Numbered from the stretch's first letter, positions 28,373 to 37,569 are shown. The stretch is DNA of 64,000 bases from Candidatus Enterococcus myersii (GCF_017316025.1 NZ_JAFLVT010000002.1:51442-115441), one strand, 5' to 3'. The notes: generated by a model from the letters alone, not told the origin. A program made the numbers and translations.

Positions 28373-29560
28373 ATGATTAATAAAAATAGCCTTATGACCC
28401 GTTTATCGATTTTAGCAATTTCTCTGTTATTAACAAGTGCAATGTCAATAAATGGCGCTCTGCCCCAAATGCAAAAAGCACTTGGGATGACGACGACACA
28501 AGTTGAATTAGTAGCTACATTGCCCGCACTAGCAGTGGTAATTTTTGTAATCCTTTCCAATCTCATAGCCGAAAAAATCGGTACAAAAAAAACAGTCCAA
28601 CTAGGTTTACTCTTAGTTGGACTAGGGGGAGGCGTCGCGCCGTTAGTACTTGACAGTTATGCTTTACTTTTGATTAGCCGCTTTATTTTGGGAGCGGGAT
28701 TTGGCTTGTTTAATTCATTGGCGGTTTCTATCATTAACTTATTATTCCAAAATGAACCGCAAGAGCGGGCAGCTTTGTTAGGGTACCGAGGTGCAGCGGA
28801 AAATATCGGAAATGCCGGGTTAACTTTACTAGCTGGTTTCATGATGGCTTTTGGATGGCGCTTTGCTTTTACTGTGTACTTATTGGCTTTTCCTATTCTA
28901 ATTTTGTTTACGATTTTTGTACCAGAAATCCAACAAGTAAAAAAAGAATCCCACGAACAGCAGGGGGAATTAAAATTTTCAGTATATTTGTTAGCTTTGT
29001 TTGCTTTATTTTTGGTCATGACCTTTGTGGCAATTGGCGTTCGATTTCCTACGATGGTAACCAATCTCAAAGGTGCAAACTACAACGCCTCAGCCTTCTT
29101 AGCTGTAATGCCGCTAATTGGAATTGTAACCGGTTCATTATTTGGCTTTTTTAATCACCTACTAGGTGAAAAGTGTTTGTATCTTGGGCTAGCCCTGTTA
29201 GCATGTGCAACATTTTTAATTGCAATTTCTGAAAATAATTTTACCTTACTCTTAATGGGCTACTTTATCAGCGGAATTCCCGGTAGTCTAATTTTTCCGT
29301 TTATCTACAATTCCTTAAATCTATATGCTACACCTACAAAAATGACAGCAGCGACATCAATTATTTTAATTGGTTGTAACTTAGGCAATTTTATTGCACC
29401 CTTTGGTTTGAGTGCATTACAGTTTATTTCGGGAACAAAAAATTTATTTGCTCCATTTCAATTACTAAGCATTTTATTGTTGGCAATTTTGGCGGGAATC
29501 TTTTTATATAAGAAAAAGCCTTTCTTGCGTAAGGCGTTAAGTGGAGGTGGAAAATCGTGA
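28373..29560 (+). CDS. MFS transporter (DHA1-like)
   Basis: 395-residue membrane protein with about 12 TM helices. It has the major facilitator landmarks: IAEKIGTKKTVQLG in the loop after TM2 and the repeated glycine pattern. It starts 11 bases after the alpha-galactosidase stop, with GGGGG as ribosome site, so it is co-transcribed. It resembles drug/multi-substrate 12-TM carriers more than the GPH or LacY sugar carriers that usually import melibiose. It may take up the alpha-galactoside or export a product such as an acetylated sugar; both are inference. Confidence 0.83.
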   Translation: MINKNSLMTRLSILAISLLLTSAMSINGALPQMQKALGMTTTQVELVATLPALAVVIFVILSNLIAEKIGTKKTVQLGLLLVGLGGGVAPLVLDSYALLLISRFILGAGFGLFNSLAVSIINLLFQNEPQERAALLGYRGAAENIGNAGLTLLAGFMMAFGWRFAFTVYLLAFPILILFTIFVPEIQQVKKESHEQQGELKFSVYLLALFALFLVMTFVAIGVRFPTMVTNLKGANYNASAFLAVMPLIGIVTGSLFGFFNHLLGEKCLYLGLALLACATFLIAISENNFTLLLMGYFISGIPGSLIFPFIYNSLNLYATPTKMTAATSIILIGCNLGNFIAPFGLSALQFISGTKNLFAPFQLLSILLLAILAGIFLYKKKPFLRKALSGGGKS

Positions 29561-30126
29561 TGGATTCCATTTTAAGCAGGAAAATGCAGACAGGTGAGAT
29601 TTATTTTGAAACACCAGAATTACAAAAAGAGCAGGCTTTATATCGTGATTTGTTATTTCAATTTAACCATACTTTACCTAGTAAGCAACAAGAGAGGACA
29701 GCTATTTTACACCAACTGCTGGCCAATTTTGGTAAAGGATCATATATTGAACCACCATTAGCTGCAAATTGGGGAAAAAATACCTCAATTGGTGAAAATG
29801 TCTATGCTAATTTTGGCTTATCTTTAGTGGATGATACAAAAATTGAAATTCAAGATGATGTAATGATTGGGCCAAATGTTACATTGTGTACGGGAACGCA
29901 TCCTTTAAGACCGGAACTCCGTTTACAAAAAGCGCAGTTTAATTTACCCGTTATTATTAAAAAAAATGTTTGGCTTGGAGCCGGCACAATTGTTTTACCG
30001 GGTGTGACCATTGGCGAAAACAGTGTCATCGGAGCAGGTAGCCTTGTAACAAAAGATATTCCGGCTAATGTTTTGGCCTATGGTTCTCCTTGTCAGGTGG
30101 TAAAGCAACTAGCAGATGTTGATTAA
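29560..30126 (+). CDS. Sugar O-acetyltransferase (LacA/Maa-like)
   Basis: 188-residue left-handed beta-helix acetyltransferase of the maltose/galactoside O-acetyltransferase family, acting on the 6-OH of sugars with acetyl-CoA. Hexapeptide repeats run from about 70 to 180 (for example VWLGAGTIVLPGVTIGENS). The catalytic His lies in TGTHPL near residue 111. The start is ATG 29560, overlapping the MFS stop by one base, with GGAGGTGG upstream; GTG 29557 is possible. Its place at the end of an alpha-galactosidase operon mirrors lacA in the lac operon, where it may detoxify non-metabolised galactosides. Confidence 0.88.
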   Translation: MDSILSRKMQTGEIYFETPELQKEQALYRDLLFQFNHTLPSKQQERTAILHQLLANFGKGSYIEPPLAANWGKNTSIGENVYANFGLSLVDDTKIEIQDDVMIGPNVTLCTGTHPLRPELRLQKAQFNLPVIIKKNVWLGAGTIVLPGVTIGENSVIGAGSLVTKDIPANVLAYGSPCQVVKQLADVD

Positions 30127-30212
30127 ATGCTAAGGTGTTGTATCTTTTACTTCAAAAATAGACAACTGTCCTAATTTTTCAAAAGATAAGTATCACAAAG
30201 AAAATGAAAAGA

Positions 30213-30263
30213 GTTAAAAAAGGAATGTCTAACAGCGTAGCTGTTGTACATTCCTTTTTTAAC
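30213..30263. terminator. Bidirectional terminator
   Basis: GTTAAAAAAGGAATGT and ACATTCCTTTTTTAAC are perfectly complementary around ACAGC/GCTGT. The right arm overlaps the stop codon of the convergent LURP-one gene. Confidence 0.92.
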
Positions 30264-30771
30264 AATTGGGTGTTAGGCGATAATCAAACTTTTGGGTTTT
30301 ACTCCGATTATACAGCCAGTAATCCATAATGGCCGCAATACAAATGCAAACAGGCGCATCTTCATCGTTTCTCACATCAAGGACATAATAATCACCAGAA
30401 AACAACGTGGCTTTATCCATTCGCATTATCAGATGATTAAAATGACGAATGCTATATTGATGTTGATAAATATTACCTTGTACTGTCCAATGGAGTTGTT
30501 GAATGTAATAAAAATCCCCCGGCCAACGAAAAATCTTTTGTAAGGTCCCCACTTTTTCAAAATTTTTATAAATTTCAAAACGGGTACCAAAGGTAAAACT
30601 AATTTGTTTGATGCTGGCCACAAGTTCACCATTCATTTTATAAAGAGAGAGGGCATCACCTTTTGTTCCCCAACGACCCACTAATAAAAACAAAGATTTT
30701 CCTTTTTCGTCTTTGACAATGGTTCGGGTGATGGAACTCAACTGTTTGTCTTGAATGAAAAATTCAGACAT
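30259..30771 (-). CDS. LURP-one-related (Tubby-like fold) protein
   Basis: 170-residue protein matching the LURP-one/YxjI family, with a Tubby C-terminal-like beta-barrel. The function is unknown; a membrane-tether or scramblase-like role has been proposed for relatives. Seen: alternating short beta-strands with the K-x-x-L-F-L-L-V-G-R-W-G-T pattern near residue 25 and a terminal hydrophobic helix near 140-155. AAGGAGG lies 8 bases before ATG 30771. It is 51 bases downstream of the HAD gene on the same strand and may be co-transcribed with it. Confidence 0.75.
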   Translation of the reverse strand: MSEFFIQDKQLSSITRTIVKDEKGKSLFLLVGRWGTKGDALSLYKMNGELVASIKQISFTFGTRFEIYKNFEKVGTLQKIFRWPGDFYYIQQLHWTVQGNIYQHQYSIRHFNHLIMRMDKATLFSGDYYVLDVRNDEDAPVCICIAAIMDYWLYNRSKTQKFDYRLTPNC

Positions 30772-30822
30772 TCTAGCGCCTCCTTCAAAAAGTAGCTAAA
30801 AATTTATCGTATCAAATTAAGT

Positions 30823-31695
30823 TTACGCCAAATTCTCGTCGATTGCTCGCATAATGGCTTTGCCAACCCCAGAATCGATATTGGTTTCAGTTAAGTATTT
30901 GGCAGCTTCTTTTAATTCGATCTTAGCATTTCCCATAGCAAAACTCACGCCAGCCATTTGAATCATACTTAGATCGTTCATATTATCGCCAATTGTCATC
31001 ACTTGGTCTAAAGGGATATTCCGCTCTTTTGCAACATGGGCCACGGCAATCCCTTTTTGCGCATCGCGATGATTAATTTCAATATTATTTTGACCAGAAG
31101 AGGTAACGTGAAGTTGTTCATTTTCATCTAATTTTTTTGCAACTGGACCTAAGACAGCGGGACCGTCTTTATGGAAACAAATAATTTTTAAAACTTCAAA
31201 ATCTGGTTTTCCTAATAAGTCTTTAATATCTGTAACATATTGTACAGGTAAAAATTCTAGTTGAGCAGAAGTCATGGCAATTGCCATTTTGTGAGTTAAA
31301 TGGGGCATCATTTCGGCCATGTGTTCAGAGAAATTCTCAATCCGCCGCGCTTGGCTTTCAGAATATAGACCTTCATTTGTAGCTACTTCGTAATAAATAT
31401 CTGCTGTTCGCAAAAGATCTAGTGTTTCTGCCACCGTTTGTAGAGCAATCGGAACCGTAAATAAAGAGTTGCCCTCAGCATCAAAAACTTGCGCACCATT
31501 TAAGTTAATCATGGCACACTTAATACCGGCTTGTTCTAGTGCGGGCAGAGCCTCTTCGCGGTTGCGGCCAGTTGCCACCATAAATTCAATTCCGTGTTCG
31601 TTGGCATATTTAATCGCCGCAATATTTTCAACTGAAATCTGCATGCGGGAATTTAATAAAGTTCCGTCCATGTCAGAGGCAATTAATTTAATCAT
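30823..31695 (-). CDS. Cof-type HAD-IIB phosphatase
   Basis: 290-residue cytoplasmic sugar-phosphate or flavin-nucleotide phosphatase of the Cof/YidA group. HAD motif I DMDGTL is at residues 8-13, with the nucleophile as the first Asp. Motif II Thr is in VATGRN near 42, motif III Lys in the region near 210, and motif IV GDNMND near 236. The large C2B cap sits between motifs II and III. The substrate cannot be assigned from sequence. The ribosome site AAGGATGG is about 12 bases before ATG 31695. Confidence 0.9.
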   Translation of the reverse strand: MIKLIASDMDGTLLNSRMQISVENIAAIKYANEHGIEFMVATGRNREEALPALEQAGIKCAMINLNGAQVFDAEGNSLFTVPIALQTVAETLDLLRTADIYYEVATNEGLYSESQARRIENFSEHMAEMMPHLTHKMAIAMTSAQLEFLPVQYVTDIKDLLGKPDFEVLKIICFHKDGPAVLGPVAKKLDENEQLHVTSSGQNNIEINHRDAQKGIAVAHVAKERNIPLDQVMTIGDNMNDLSMIQMAGVSFAMGNAKIELKEAAKYLTETNIDSGVGKAIMRAIDENLA

Positions 31696-31717
31696 AAAAA
31701 AATCGGCACCATCCTTT

Positions 31718-31753
31718 AAAAAATCTGACGCAAAGATTGCGTTAGAATTTTTT
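31718..31753. repeat. Terminator-like hairpin in the HAD gene leader
   Basis: AAAAAATCTGACGCAA pairs with TTGCGTTAGAATTTTTT, with T runs on both strands. On the minus strand it lies between a possible TATAAG box (31755-31760) and the HAD start codon. It could attenuate that gene or insulate the divergent ung gene. Confidence 0.5.
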
Positions 31754-31932
31754 ACTTATAAATTACTTGTCTTTAGTTTAACACAGATTTACAGGGAAAT
31801 GTGGCGGTTTCAAAGACAATCCCTAACAATTGCGCTACAATAACCTTGAGTGGTTTAAAGTCTAATAATAAAGGCAGTGGCAGTACTTACTCTAAGTTGT
31901 TGCAGCTTTATCAATGAATTTAGGAGGCAGTA

Positions 31933-32622
31933 ATGAAAGCAATTATTCATAATAGTTGGCAAGAGATTCTAGCACCGGAATTTGAGCAACCTTATTACCT
32001 GCAGTTGCGAAAATTTTTGAAACAAGAATATCAAACTCAGAAAATTTATCCAAATATGTATCATATTTTTGAAGCATTAGAGCTGACACCTTATGAAGAT
32101 GTCAAGGTGGTGATTTTGGGACAAGATCCATATCACGGAGAAAACCAGGCCCACGGGTTATCATTTTCCGTGCAACCAAGGATTAAAATACCACCGTCTT
32201 TGCAAAATATTTATAAAGAATTGCAGAGTGATTTAAATGTGACGCCAGTAAATCATGGGTATTTAACCAGCTGGGCCAAACAAGGCGTTTTACTATTAAA
32301 CACAGTTTTAACGGTACGAGCAGGCCAAGCTTATTCCCATCGCGGCAAAGGGTGGGAACAACTGACGGATAAAATTATCGAAAAGTTAAACGAGCGGCAA
32401 AAACCAGTCGTTTTTATTTTGTGGGGAAAAGGTGCGCAAGAAAAAATTAAAATGATCGATCAAACACGTCACGTTGTTATTGCGTCCCCCCATCCAAGTC
32501 CTTTATCAGCTCATCGTGGTTTTTTTGGCTCTCGACCTTTCTCAAAGGCCAATGATGCTTTAGTCAAGTTTGGCGAAGCACCGATTAATTGGCAGTTGCC
32601 AAAAGATCCCAATGCTGTATAA
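31933..32622 (+). CDS. ung: Uracil-DNA glycosylase
   Basis: Removes uracil from DNA, starting base-excision repair. 229 residues, family 1. The water-activating motif GQDPYHG is at residues 63-69 with Asp65. The DNA-intercalating [10 protein letters not shown] loop is near residues 188-197. AGGAGG lies 5 bases before ATG 31933. It is divergent from the HAD gene and 163 bases upstream of pta, with a terminator between. The ung-pta neighbourhood recurs in lactic acid bacteria. Confidence 0.97.
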   Translation: MKAIIHNSWQEILAPEFEQPYYLQLRKFLKQEYQTQKIYPNMYHIFEALELTPYEDVKVVILGQDPYHGENQAHGLSFSVQPRIKIPPSLQNIYKELQSDLNVTPVNHGYLTSWAKQGVLLLNTVLTVRAGQAYSHRGKGWEQLTDKIIEKLNERQKPVVFILWGKGAQEKIKMIDQTRHVVIASPHPSPLSAHRGFFGSRPFSKANDALVKFGEAPINWQLPKDPNAV

Positions 32623-32680
32623 TACAGTGTAATAATAAAGCGGTTGCTGTTATATAATAAAAGAGCGACTATGTGAAATC

Positions 32681-32737
32681 AAGAACAAAGAACCGTGCCT
32701 TTTTACTGTAACAGCAAAAAGAACTGTTCTTTTTTTT
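32681..32737 (+). terminator. Terminator between ung and pta
   Basis: AAGAACA pairs with TGTTCTT, enclosing CTTTTT-CTGT/ACAG-AAAAAG arms. TTTTTT follows. Confidence 0.75.
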
Positions 32738-32785
32738 GTGAATAGTGTATGATGAGGAGGACAAAAAATACAGGAGGTAATTCCG

Positions 32786-33772
32786 GTGGAATTATTTGAT
32801 AGTTTAAAATTTAAAATTGTACGTCGTGGCATTAAAATTGCTTTTCCAGAAGCAACTGATTCACGTATTTTAGGCGCAGCAGCACGTTTGAAAGCAGAAG
32901 AATTAATTACGCCTGTTTTAATTGGTAACAAAGAAGAAGTGGCAAAAGCTGCCGCTGCTCGTGGTATCACAATTGATCAATTTGAAATCCTAGATCCTGA
33001 CGATTATCCTGATTGGGATAAAATGGTAGCAGCCTTTGTTGAACGTCGTAAAGGTAAGGCAACCAAAGAACAAGCTGAAGAAATTTTAAAAGATGTGAAC
33101 TACTTTGGAACAATGTTAACTTACATGGGCGTAACTGACGGTATGGTTTCTGGTGCGATTCATTCAACCGGGGATACTGTGCGTCCAGCATTGCAAATCA
33201 TTAAAACGAAACCAGGCGTCAGCCGGACAAGTGGAGCTTTCTTAATGGTTCGTGGTCGCGACCAAGAAAAATATTTATTCTCAGATTGTGCCATCAATGT
33301 TAACCCATCTTCACAAGAATTAGCTGAAATTGCAGTAGCATCCGCTGAAACTGCAGAATTATTTGATATCGATCCAAAAGTTGCATTATTAAGCTTTTCA
33401 ACAAAAGGTTCAGCTAAAGCTCCAGAAGTAGATAAAGTGGTGGAAGCAACAAAAATCGCAAAAGAAATGGCACCAGATATTATTTTAGATGGTGAATTAC
33501 AATTTGATGCGGCTTACGTTTCTGCAGTTGGTCAATTAAAAGCACCAGATTCAGATGTTGCAGGTAAAGCTACAGTCTTTGTTTTCCCTGAATTACAATC
33601 TGGCAACATTGGCTACAAAATTGCGCAACGTTTCGGTAACTTTGAAGCGATTGGACCAATTTTGCAAGGTTTAAATAAACCTGTGTCAGACTTATCTCGT
33701 GGCGCCAATGAAGAAGATGTTTATAAATTATCAATTATCACTGCTGCCCAAACATTAAATACTGCAAAATAA
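32786..33772 (+). CDS. pta: Phosphate acetyltransferase
   Basis: Converts acetyl-CoA and phosphate to acetyl phosphate, the first step of the ATP-yielding acetate branch. 328 residues, the short single-domain PTA without the N-terminal DRTGG extension. Family motifs: FPEATDSRIL near the N-terminus, GMVSGAIHSTGDT near residue 118 and a C-terminal VFPELQSGNIGYK stretch. The start is GTG 32786, 7 bases after AGGAGGT. ackA is not adjacent, as is common in this order. Confidence 0.97.
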   Translation: MELFDSLKFKIVRRGIKIAFPEATDSRILGAAARLKAEELITPVLIGNKEEVAKAAAARGITIDQFEILDPDDYPDWDKMVAAFVERRKGKATKEQAEEILKDVNYFGTMLTYMGVTDGMVSGAIHSTGDTVRPALQIIKTKPGVSRTSGAFLMVRGRDQEKYLFSDCAINVNPSSQELAEIAVASAETAELFDIDPKVALLSFSTKGSAKAPEVDKVVEATKIAKEMAPDIILDGELQFDAAYVSAVGQLKAPDSDVAGKATVFVFPELQSGNIGYKIAQRFGNFEAIGPILQGLNKPVSDLSRGANEEDVYKLSIITAAQTLNTAK

Positions 33773-33787
33773 AAATTGATTCATAAA

Positions 33788-33830
33788 AGAGGTTAGAAAA
33801 GTTAAATTGACTTTTCTAACTTCTTTTTTT
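33788..33830 (+). terminator. Terminator of pta
   Basis: GGTTAGAAAAGT pairs with ACTTTTCTAACT(T), and seven T follow. Confidence 0.88.
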
Positions 33831-33980
33831 AACATCTGTGAAAAAAGCAGTTTGTGGGACAATAAGAAAGAAAACTTAAATATGGAGCGTAACCTTTAAA
33901 ATATATTTTTGATAGTTGGTATTGAGGTAATTTTATTTATGTTGTCCTTTTGTTATGGTTAGCAATTTTTTGCATTGCTT

Positions 33981-34009
33981 TTGCAATCTAACTTTTAGCC
34001 AGTTATACT
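33981..34009 (+). promoter_or_regulatory. Promoter of tsaE
   Basis: TTGCAA (33981-33986), 17 bases, TATACT (34004-34009), about 55 bases before the start codon. Confidence 0.65.
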
Positions 34010-34062
34010 AAGCAAAGCTTATATTTTAAAATTAAGATATTTATTGGTTAGGAGGAGCAATC

Positions 34063-34530
34063 ATGATTGCTTTAACAGATCTTTTAGCAACAGAAAAATT
34101 AGGTAAGGTTATTGGTGCTAGTGCAATTGCTGGGGATGTCATTATTTTGACAGGAGAATTAGGGGCAGGAAAAACCACGATTACCAAAGGAATTGCACAA
34201 GGCATGGGAATAAATCGAATGGTAAAAAGTCCGACTTATACGATTATTCGAGAATATGAAGATGGACGGTTACCTCTTTATCACATGGATGTTTATCGTG
34301 TAGGCCAAGAAGCCGATGAACTGGGCTTGGAAGAATATTTTGAAGGAAGTGGCTTATCGATTGTCGAATGGGGCCAATTACTAGGGGATGCTTTGCCGGT
34401 AGACTATTTGGAAATAATATTAACGAAAATTGACGCCGATCAGTTTGCGCGTCAAGTAGAATTTAAAGCAGTAGGGAATCAGAGCGAAGCATTTTTAAAC
34501 CGAATTTTACAAAACTGGGAGACAAAATAA
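34063..34530 (+). CDS. tsaE: tRNA threonylcarbamoyladenosine biosynthesis ATPase TsaE
   Basis: ATPase subunit of the TsaBDE complex that makes t6A37 in ANN-decoding tRNAs. 155 residues. The Walker A motif GELGAGKTT is at residues 31-39 with Lys37. Switch-like SPTYTIIREY lies near 65 and the LSIVEWG strand near 100. AGGAGG is 8 bases before ATG 34063. It overlaps the next GNAT gene by one base (TAATG). tsaB and tsaD are not in the window. Confidence 0.96.
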   Translation: MIALTDLLATEKLGKVIGASAIAGDVIILTGELGAGKTTITKGIAQGMGINRMVKSPTYTIIREYEDGRLPLYHMDVYRVGQEADELGLEEYFEGSGLSIVEWGQLLGDALPVDYLEIILTKIDADQFARQVEFKAVGNQSEAFLNRILQNWETK

Positions 34531-35051
34531 TGACAGATGTAGATGTAATTATTCGCCCTACACAACCAAACGATGCAGCCCAGCTTTTACAGGTGATGAA
34601 GGAAATTGGCAGTCAAACAGATTTTTTGATTATGGACGAAAAGGGACTTTCCTTAACTAAAGAGCAACTAGCCAGACAATTAGCAGCCTTTTTAGAGAGT
34701 CCAAATAATTTATCCCTCGTGGCATTGGCAGGAGAAAAGATTATTGGCGCTGCTTCTGTTATGGCAGAAGAAAACCCCCGAATCGCCCATATTGGTGAGG
34801 TAGGAATTTCAATTTTAAAAGAATTTTGGGGCATGGGCTTAGGTGCTGCGATGATGGAAGAAATTATTTGGTGGGCTGAAGATTCTGGTATCATTCGCCG
34901 TTTAGAGTTAACTGTTCAAACTCGTAACCAAAGAGCCTATCATCTTTATCAAAAATACGGTTTTGTAGTTGAAGGAAAGCTGCAAAGAAGCTTTTTAACA
35001 CCACAAAATGAATTTGTTTCTGCTTATTTGATGGCACGATTGATTGATTGA
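34530..35051 (+). CDS. GNAT family N-acetyltransferase
   Basis: 173-residue acetyltransferase with the N-terminal IIRPTQPNDAAQL strand typical of RimJ/RimL-like or YkkB-like GNATs. The acetyl-CoA segment is the GMGLGAAMMEEI region near residue 110, and NQRAYHLYQKYGFVVEGKL closes the fold. The start overlaps the tsaE stop, so the pair is translationally coupled, an arrangement also seen in other Lactobacillales. It is not an obvious RimI. The substrate is unknown. Confidence 0.88.
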   Translation: MTDVDVIIRPTQPNDAAQLLQVMKEIGSQTDFLIMDEKGLSLTKEQLARQLAAFLESPNNLSLVALAGEKIIGAASVMAEENPRIAHIGEVGISILKEFWGMGLGAAMMEEIIWWAEDSGIIRRLELTVQTRNQRAYHLYQKYGFVVEGKLQRSFLTPQNEFVSAYLMARLID

Positions 35052-35083
35052 TATTTTGTAAATCAGATGCTGAAAGTAATAAA

Positions 35084-35134
35084 AAGGCGCGGCGTTTTCA
35101 GGCAGCTTGTTGCTGCAAAGAAAACGTCACGTCT
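35084..35134 (-). terminator. Terminator of the exonuclease gene
   Basis: On the minus strand GAAAACG-like arms around GCAGC/GCTGC form a hairpin, extended by GACGTGA/GCGCC pairing and followed by TTTTTATT. The left part overlaps the gene's stop codon. Confidence 0.7.
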
Positions 35135-35666
35135 ATTTGATTGTAACCATTTTTTTTAAAGGATCGGTGCCAAATTGTGCTTCTTGTCGTAATAAAATCT
35201 CAGCACAAGCGCGACTGTCTTCTAAAGCGTCGTGATGATTTTCTAAGGTAATGTCCAACATTTCACACATGGTATTTAAACGATGATTGGGAAATTCCGG
35301 ATACAATTTACGACTAGAACGTGCTGTGCATAAAGATAAATAAGGTTGTTTTTCTAAGCCGTAATAATCTAAGCATCCGGCTAATACGCCATTGTCAAAA
35401 GGCGCGTTGTGGGCCACAATCAGGCTGTTTTGATTGTAATATTGGGAAATTTCTTCCCAAACGGTGGGAAATTTGGGGGCATTTGCAACATCTTCAGGAT
35501 GAATCCCGTGAATTTGAATATTGCGCCAGAAAAAAGGTGTTTCTGGTTTAATTAAGGAATAATATTCCCCTACGATTTTACTGTTGCGCACCATGACTAA
35601 TGCCAAAGAACAAGCACTGTGTTTTTCGTGATTGGCTGTTTCAAAATCCATTGCAATAAAGTTCAT
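35133..35666 (-). CDS. DnaQ-like DEDD 3'-5' exonuclease
   Basis: 177-residue exonuclease of the DnaQ superfamily, the stand-alone epsilon-like type. Exo I is DFET at residues 7-10, Exo II HNAPFDNGVL near 93-102 and Exo III HHDALEDSRA near 144-153, giving DEDDh catalytic residues. The role is probably DNA repair or RNA trimming; DNA polymerase III in this phylum has its own PolC exonuclease domain. GGGCGGGT-type ribosome site before ATG 35666. It is 78 bases downstream of the exoA remnant on the same strand, with a terminator between. Confidence 0.9.
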   Translation of the reverse strand: MNFIAMDFETANHEKHSACSLALVMVRNSKIVGEYYSLIKPETPFFWRNIQIHGIHPEDVANAPKFPTVWEEISQYYNQNSLIVAHNAPFDNGVLAGCLDYYGLEKQPYLSLCTARSSRKLYPEFPNHRLNTMCEMLDITLENHHDALEDSRACAEILLRQEAQFGTDPLKKMVTIK

Positions 35667-35697
35667 ATTACCCGCCCTTTCTTCGTGTAATGTAGCA

Positions 35698-35737
35698 CAA
35701 AAAAGGCGACAATAGCAAACGCCTGGTCGCCTTTTTA
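35698..35737. terminator. Terminator between exoA and the exonuclease gene
   Basis: AAAAAAGGCGAC and GTCGCCTTTTT form a perfect stem with T runs on both strands. Confidence 0.88.
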
Positions 35738-35744
35738 AAACAAA

Positions 35745-36500
35745 TTAAAAATTTAAATCCAATTCAACTGGACAGTGGTCACTACCAAAAATTTCAGTAT
35801 GAATTTTGGCATCAGTCATTTTGTCTTTTAGATCTTTGGAGACTACAAAATAGTCGATACGCCAACCTGCATTATTTTTACGGGCGTTAAAACGATAGCT
35901 CCACCAAGAATAAACACCCTCAAGCTCAGGATAAAAGTAGCGGAAGCTGTCAATAAAACCAGCGTTTAAAAGCTCTGTGAATTTACCACGTTCTTCATTG
36001 GTAAAGCCAGCATTTTTATGATTGGTTTTTCAATTTTTTAAATCGATATTTTCATGGGCGACGTTTAAATCACCACATAAAATGACAGGTTTTGTTTTAT
36101 TCAATTTTACTAAATAGTTACGAAAATCATCTTCCCACGTCATGCGATAATCAAGCCGTTTTAATTCGTTTTGTGAGTTGGGGGTATAACAATCTACCAA
36201 GTAAAACTCGGGATATTCTAACGTAATAACCCGTCCTTCTAAATCATGGTGATCAATGCCGATTCCATAACTGACATTTAGCGCTTCTTTTTTTGCAAAA
36301 ATAGCTGTACCAGAATACCCTTTTTTCTCAGCATAATTCCAATATTCATAATAATTGGGTAAGTCCATTTCAATTTGTCCTGCTTGCAACTTGGTTTCTT
36401 GTAGACAGAAAAAATCTGCATCTAATTCTGCGATAACATCCATAAAATTCTTTTTCATCACAGCTCGTAAGCCGTTAACATTCCAAGAGACTAATTTCAA
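35745..36500 (-). pseudogene. exoA: Exodeoxyribonuclease III (exoA/xthA) with an in-frame TGA
   Basis: Gene for the AP endonuclease/exonuclease III of base-excision repair. Read through, it encodes 251 codons, the normal family length. Residues 1-156 run from KLVSWNVNGLRA past the metal-ligand QETK and the CGDLNVAH motif. Codon 157 is TGA (plus-strand 36030-36032). The same frame then continues without gap as KTNHKNAGF, YSWWSYRFNAR, GWRIDYF and SDHCPVEL, including the catalytic Asp-His. Only the stop breaks the gene, so a single change from TGG (or another sense codon) explains it. As written, the product lacks the C-terminal active-site residues and should be inactive. A sequencing error is possible. 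Confidence 0.92.
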
Positions 36501-36591
36501 AATTTTTCCTCCTTATCAAATAAACATTCTTATTTATTTTAGCGAAAAATGGTGTAAGATGAAAGGAAAGGCCACTAAAGGAAGTGTTTTA

Positions 36592-37491
36592 ATGAAAATT
36601 GGTGTCATTGGAATTGGTAATATCGCCCAGAAAGCTTATTTGCCAACTTATTTAAAAAAACAAGACGAAGCGACATTTTATTTTGCAACCCGCAATAAAA
36701 AGGTTAGAGAAGAGTTACAAGCGCGTTTTGGTTTTCAGCATGTTTATCAAAGTTTGGAGCAATTACTAGCTCAAAATATAACAGCTTGTTTGATTCATAG
36801 TGCCACTAAAAGTCATTACGACTTAGTGAAAACGTGTTTAGAAAACGGGATTCATGTCTTTGTTGATAAACCATTAACAGAAAACTATCGACAAACAGAA
36901 GAACTCTATCGGCTAGCAGCAGCTAAAAATTTGATTTTAATGTTAGGATTTAATCGGCGCTATGCACCACTTGTAAACCTACTAAAAGATTTACCTGAAA
37001 AACGACAGCTCCACTTGCAAAAAAATCGTTTGGCCGGAAGTGGCACGCCGGAATTTTTAGTTTATGATTTATTTTTACATTTGGTAGATACAGCCGTTTA
37101 TTTAATGCCAGGAACACCGCGGTTGGTTTATGGTAATTTACAAGTGAGTCAGAATAATTTAGAATATGCTACCATGTTGCTAGCCAGTGAAACAACGAGT
37201 GCAACGCTAACCATGGATTTAAAAAGTGGCGCAAACTATGAACGTTATGAGGTTACGAGCCCAAGTAAAACATTGATTTTAGAAAACTTAACAAACTTAA
37301 CCGAGCTAAAACAACAAGGAACGCTGCAGTTAAGTGGTGATGATTGGCAAACAACGTTATTTAAGCGTGGCTTTGAAGCACTCGTAACCCAATTTTTAAC
37401 TGCTGTTAAAGAAAAACAGCCCCTATCGCAAGAAAAGGTTCTCTTGAGCCACCAATTATGTGCAGAACTTTTAGCAACCTATGGCAATTAA
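36592..37491 (+). CDS. Gfo/Idh/MocA family oxidoreductase
   Basis: 299-residue NAD(P)-dependent dehydrogenase-like protein. The N-terminal Rossmann fold has GVIGIGNIAQKA at about residues 4-15. The EKP-type motif appears as DKPLTENY near residue 94. The C-terminal alpha/beta domain lies at about 125-260. The substrate (a sugar or inositol derivative in relatives) is unknown. The start is ATG 36592, after GGAAG; upstream ATGs lie in antisense exoA sequence and lack a ribosome site. It is divergent from exoA and 78 bases before murB. Confidence 0.9.
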   Translation: MKIGVIGIGNIAQKAYLPTYLKKQDEATFYFATRNKKVREELQARFGFQHVYQSLEQLLAQNITACLIHSATKSHYDLVKTCLENGIHVFVDKPLTENYRQTEELYRLAAAKNLILMLGFNRRYAPLVNLLKDLPEKRQLHLQKNRLAGSGTPEFLVYDLFLHLVDTAVYLMPGTPRLVYGNLQVSQNNLEYATMLLASETTSATLTMDLKSGANYERYEVTSPSKTLILENLTNLTELKQQGTLQLSGDDWQTTLFKRGFEALVTQFLTAVKEKQPLSQEKVLLSHQLCAELLATYGN

Positions 37492-37569
37492 TTAGGAAGC
37501 TTAGGTGGCAAGAAATGCCTTTGCGTGCTAAAATAAGTGGGATGTTTTTAAAAGAGAGGAAAATTTTTC

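Noticed and set aside
28657..29070. 137-codon frame antisense to the MFS gene.
   Set aside because: Shadow frame of a TM-rich gene; Lys/Asn-rich with no motif.
36030..36032. TGA in exoA read as Trp or selenocysteine.
   Set aside because: Other genes in the window use TGA as a normal stop (for example walK, potB and thiY), and no SECIS-like structure or catalytic Sec position fits here.
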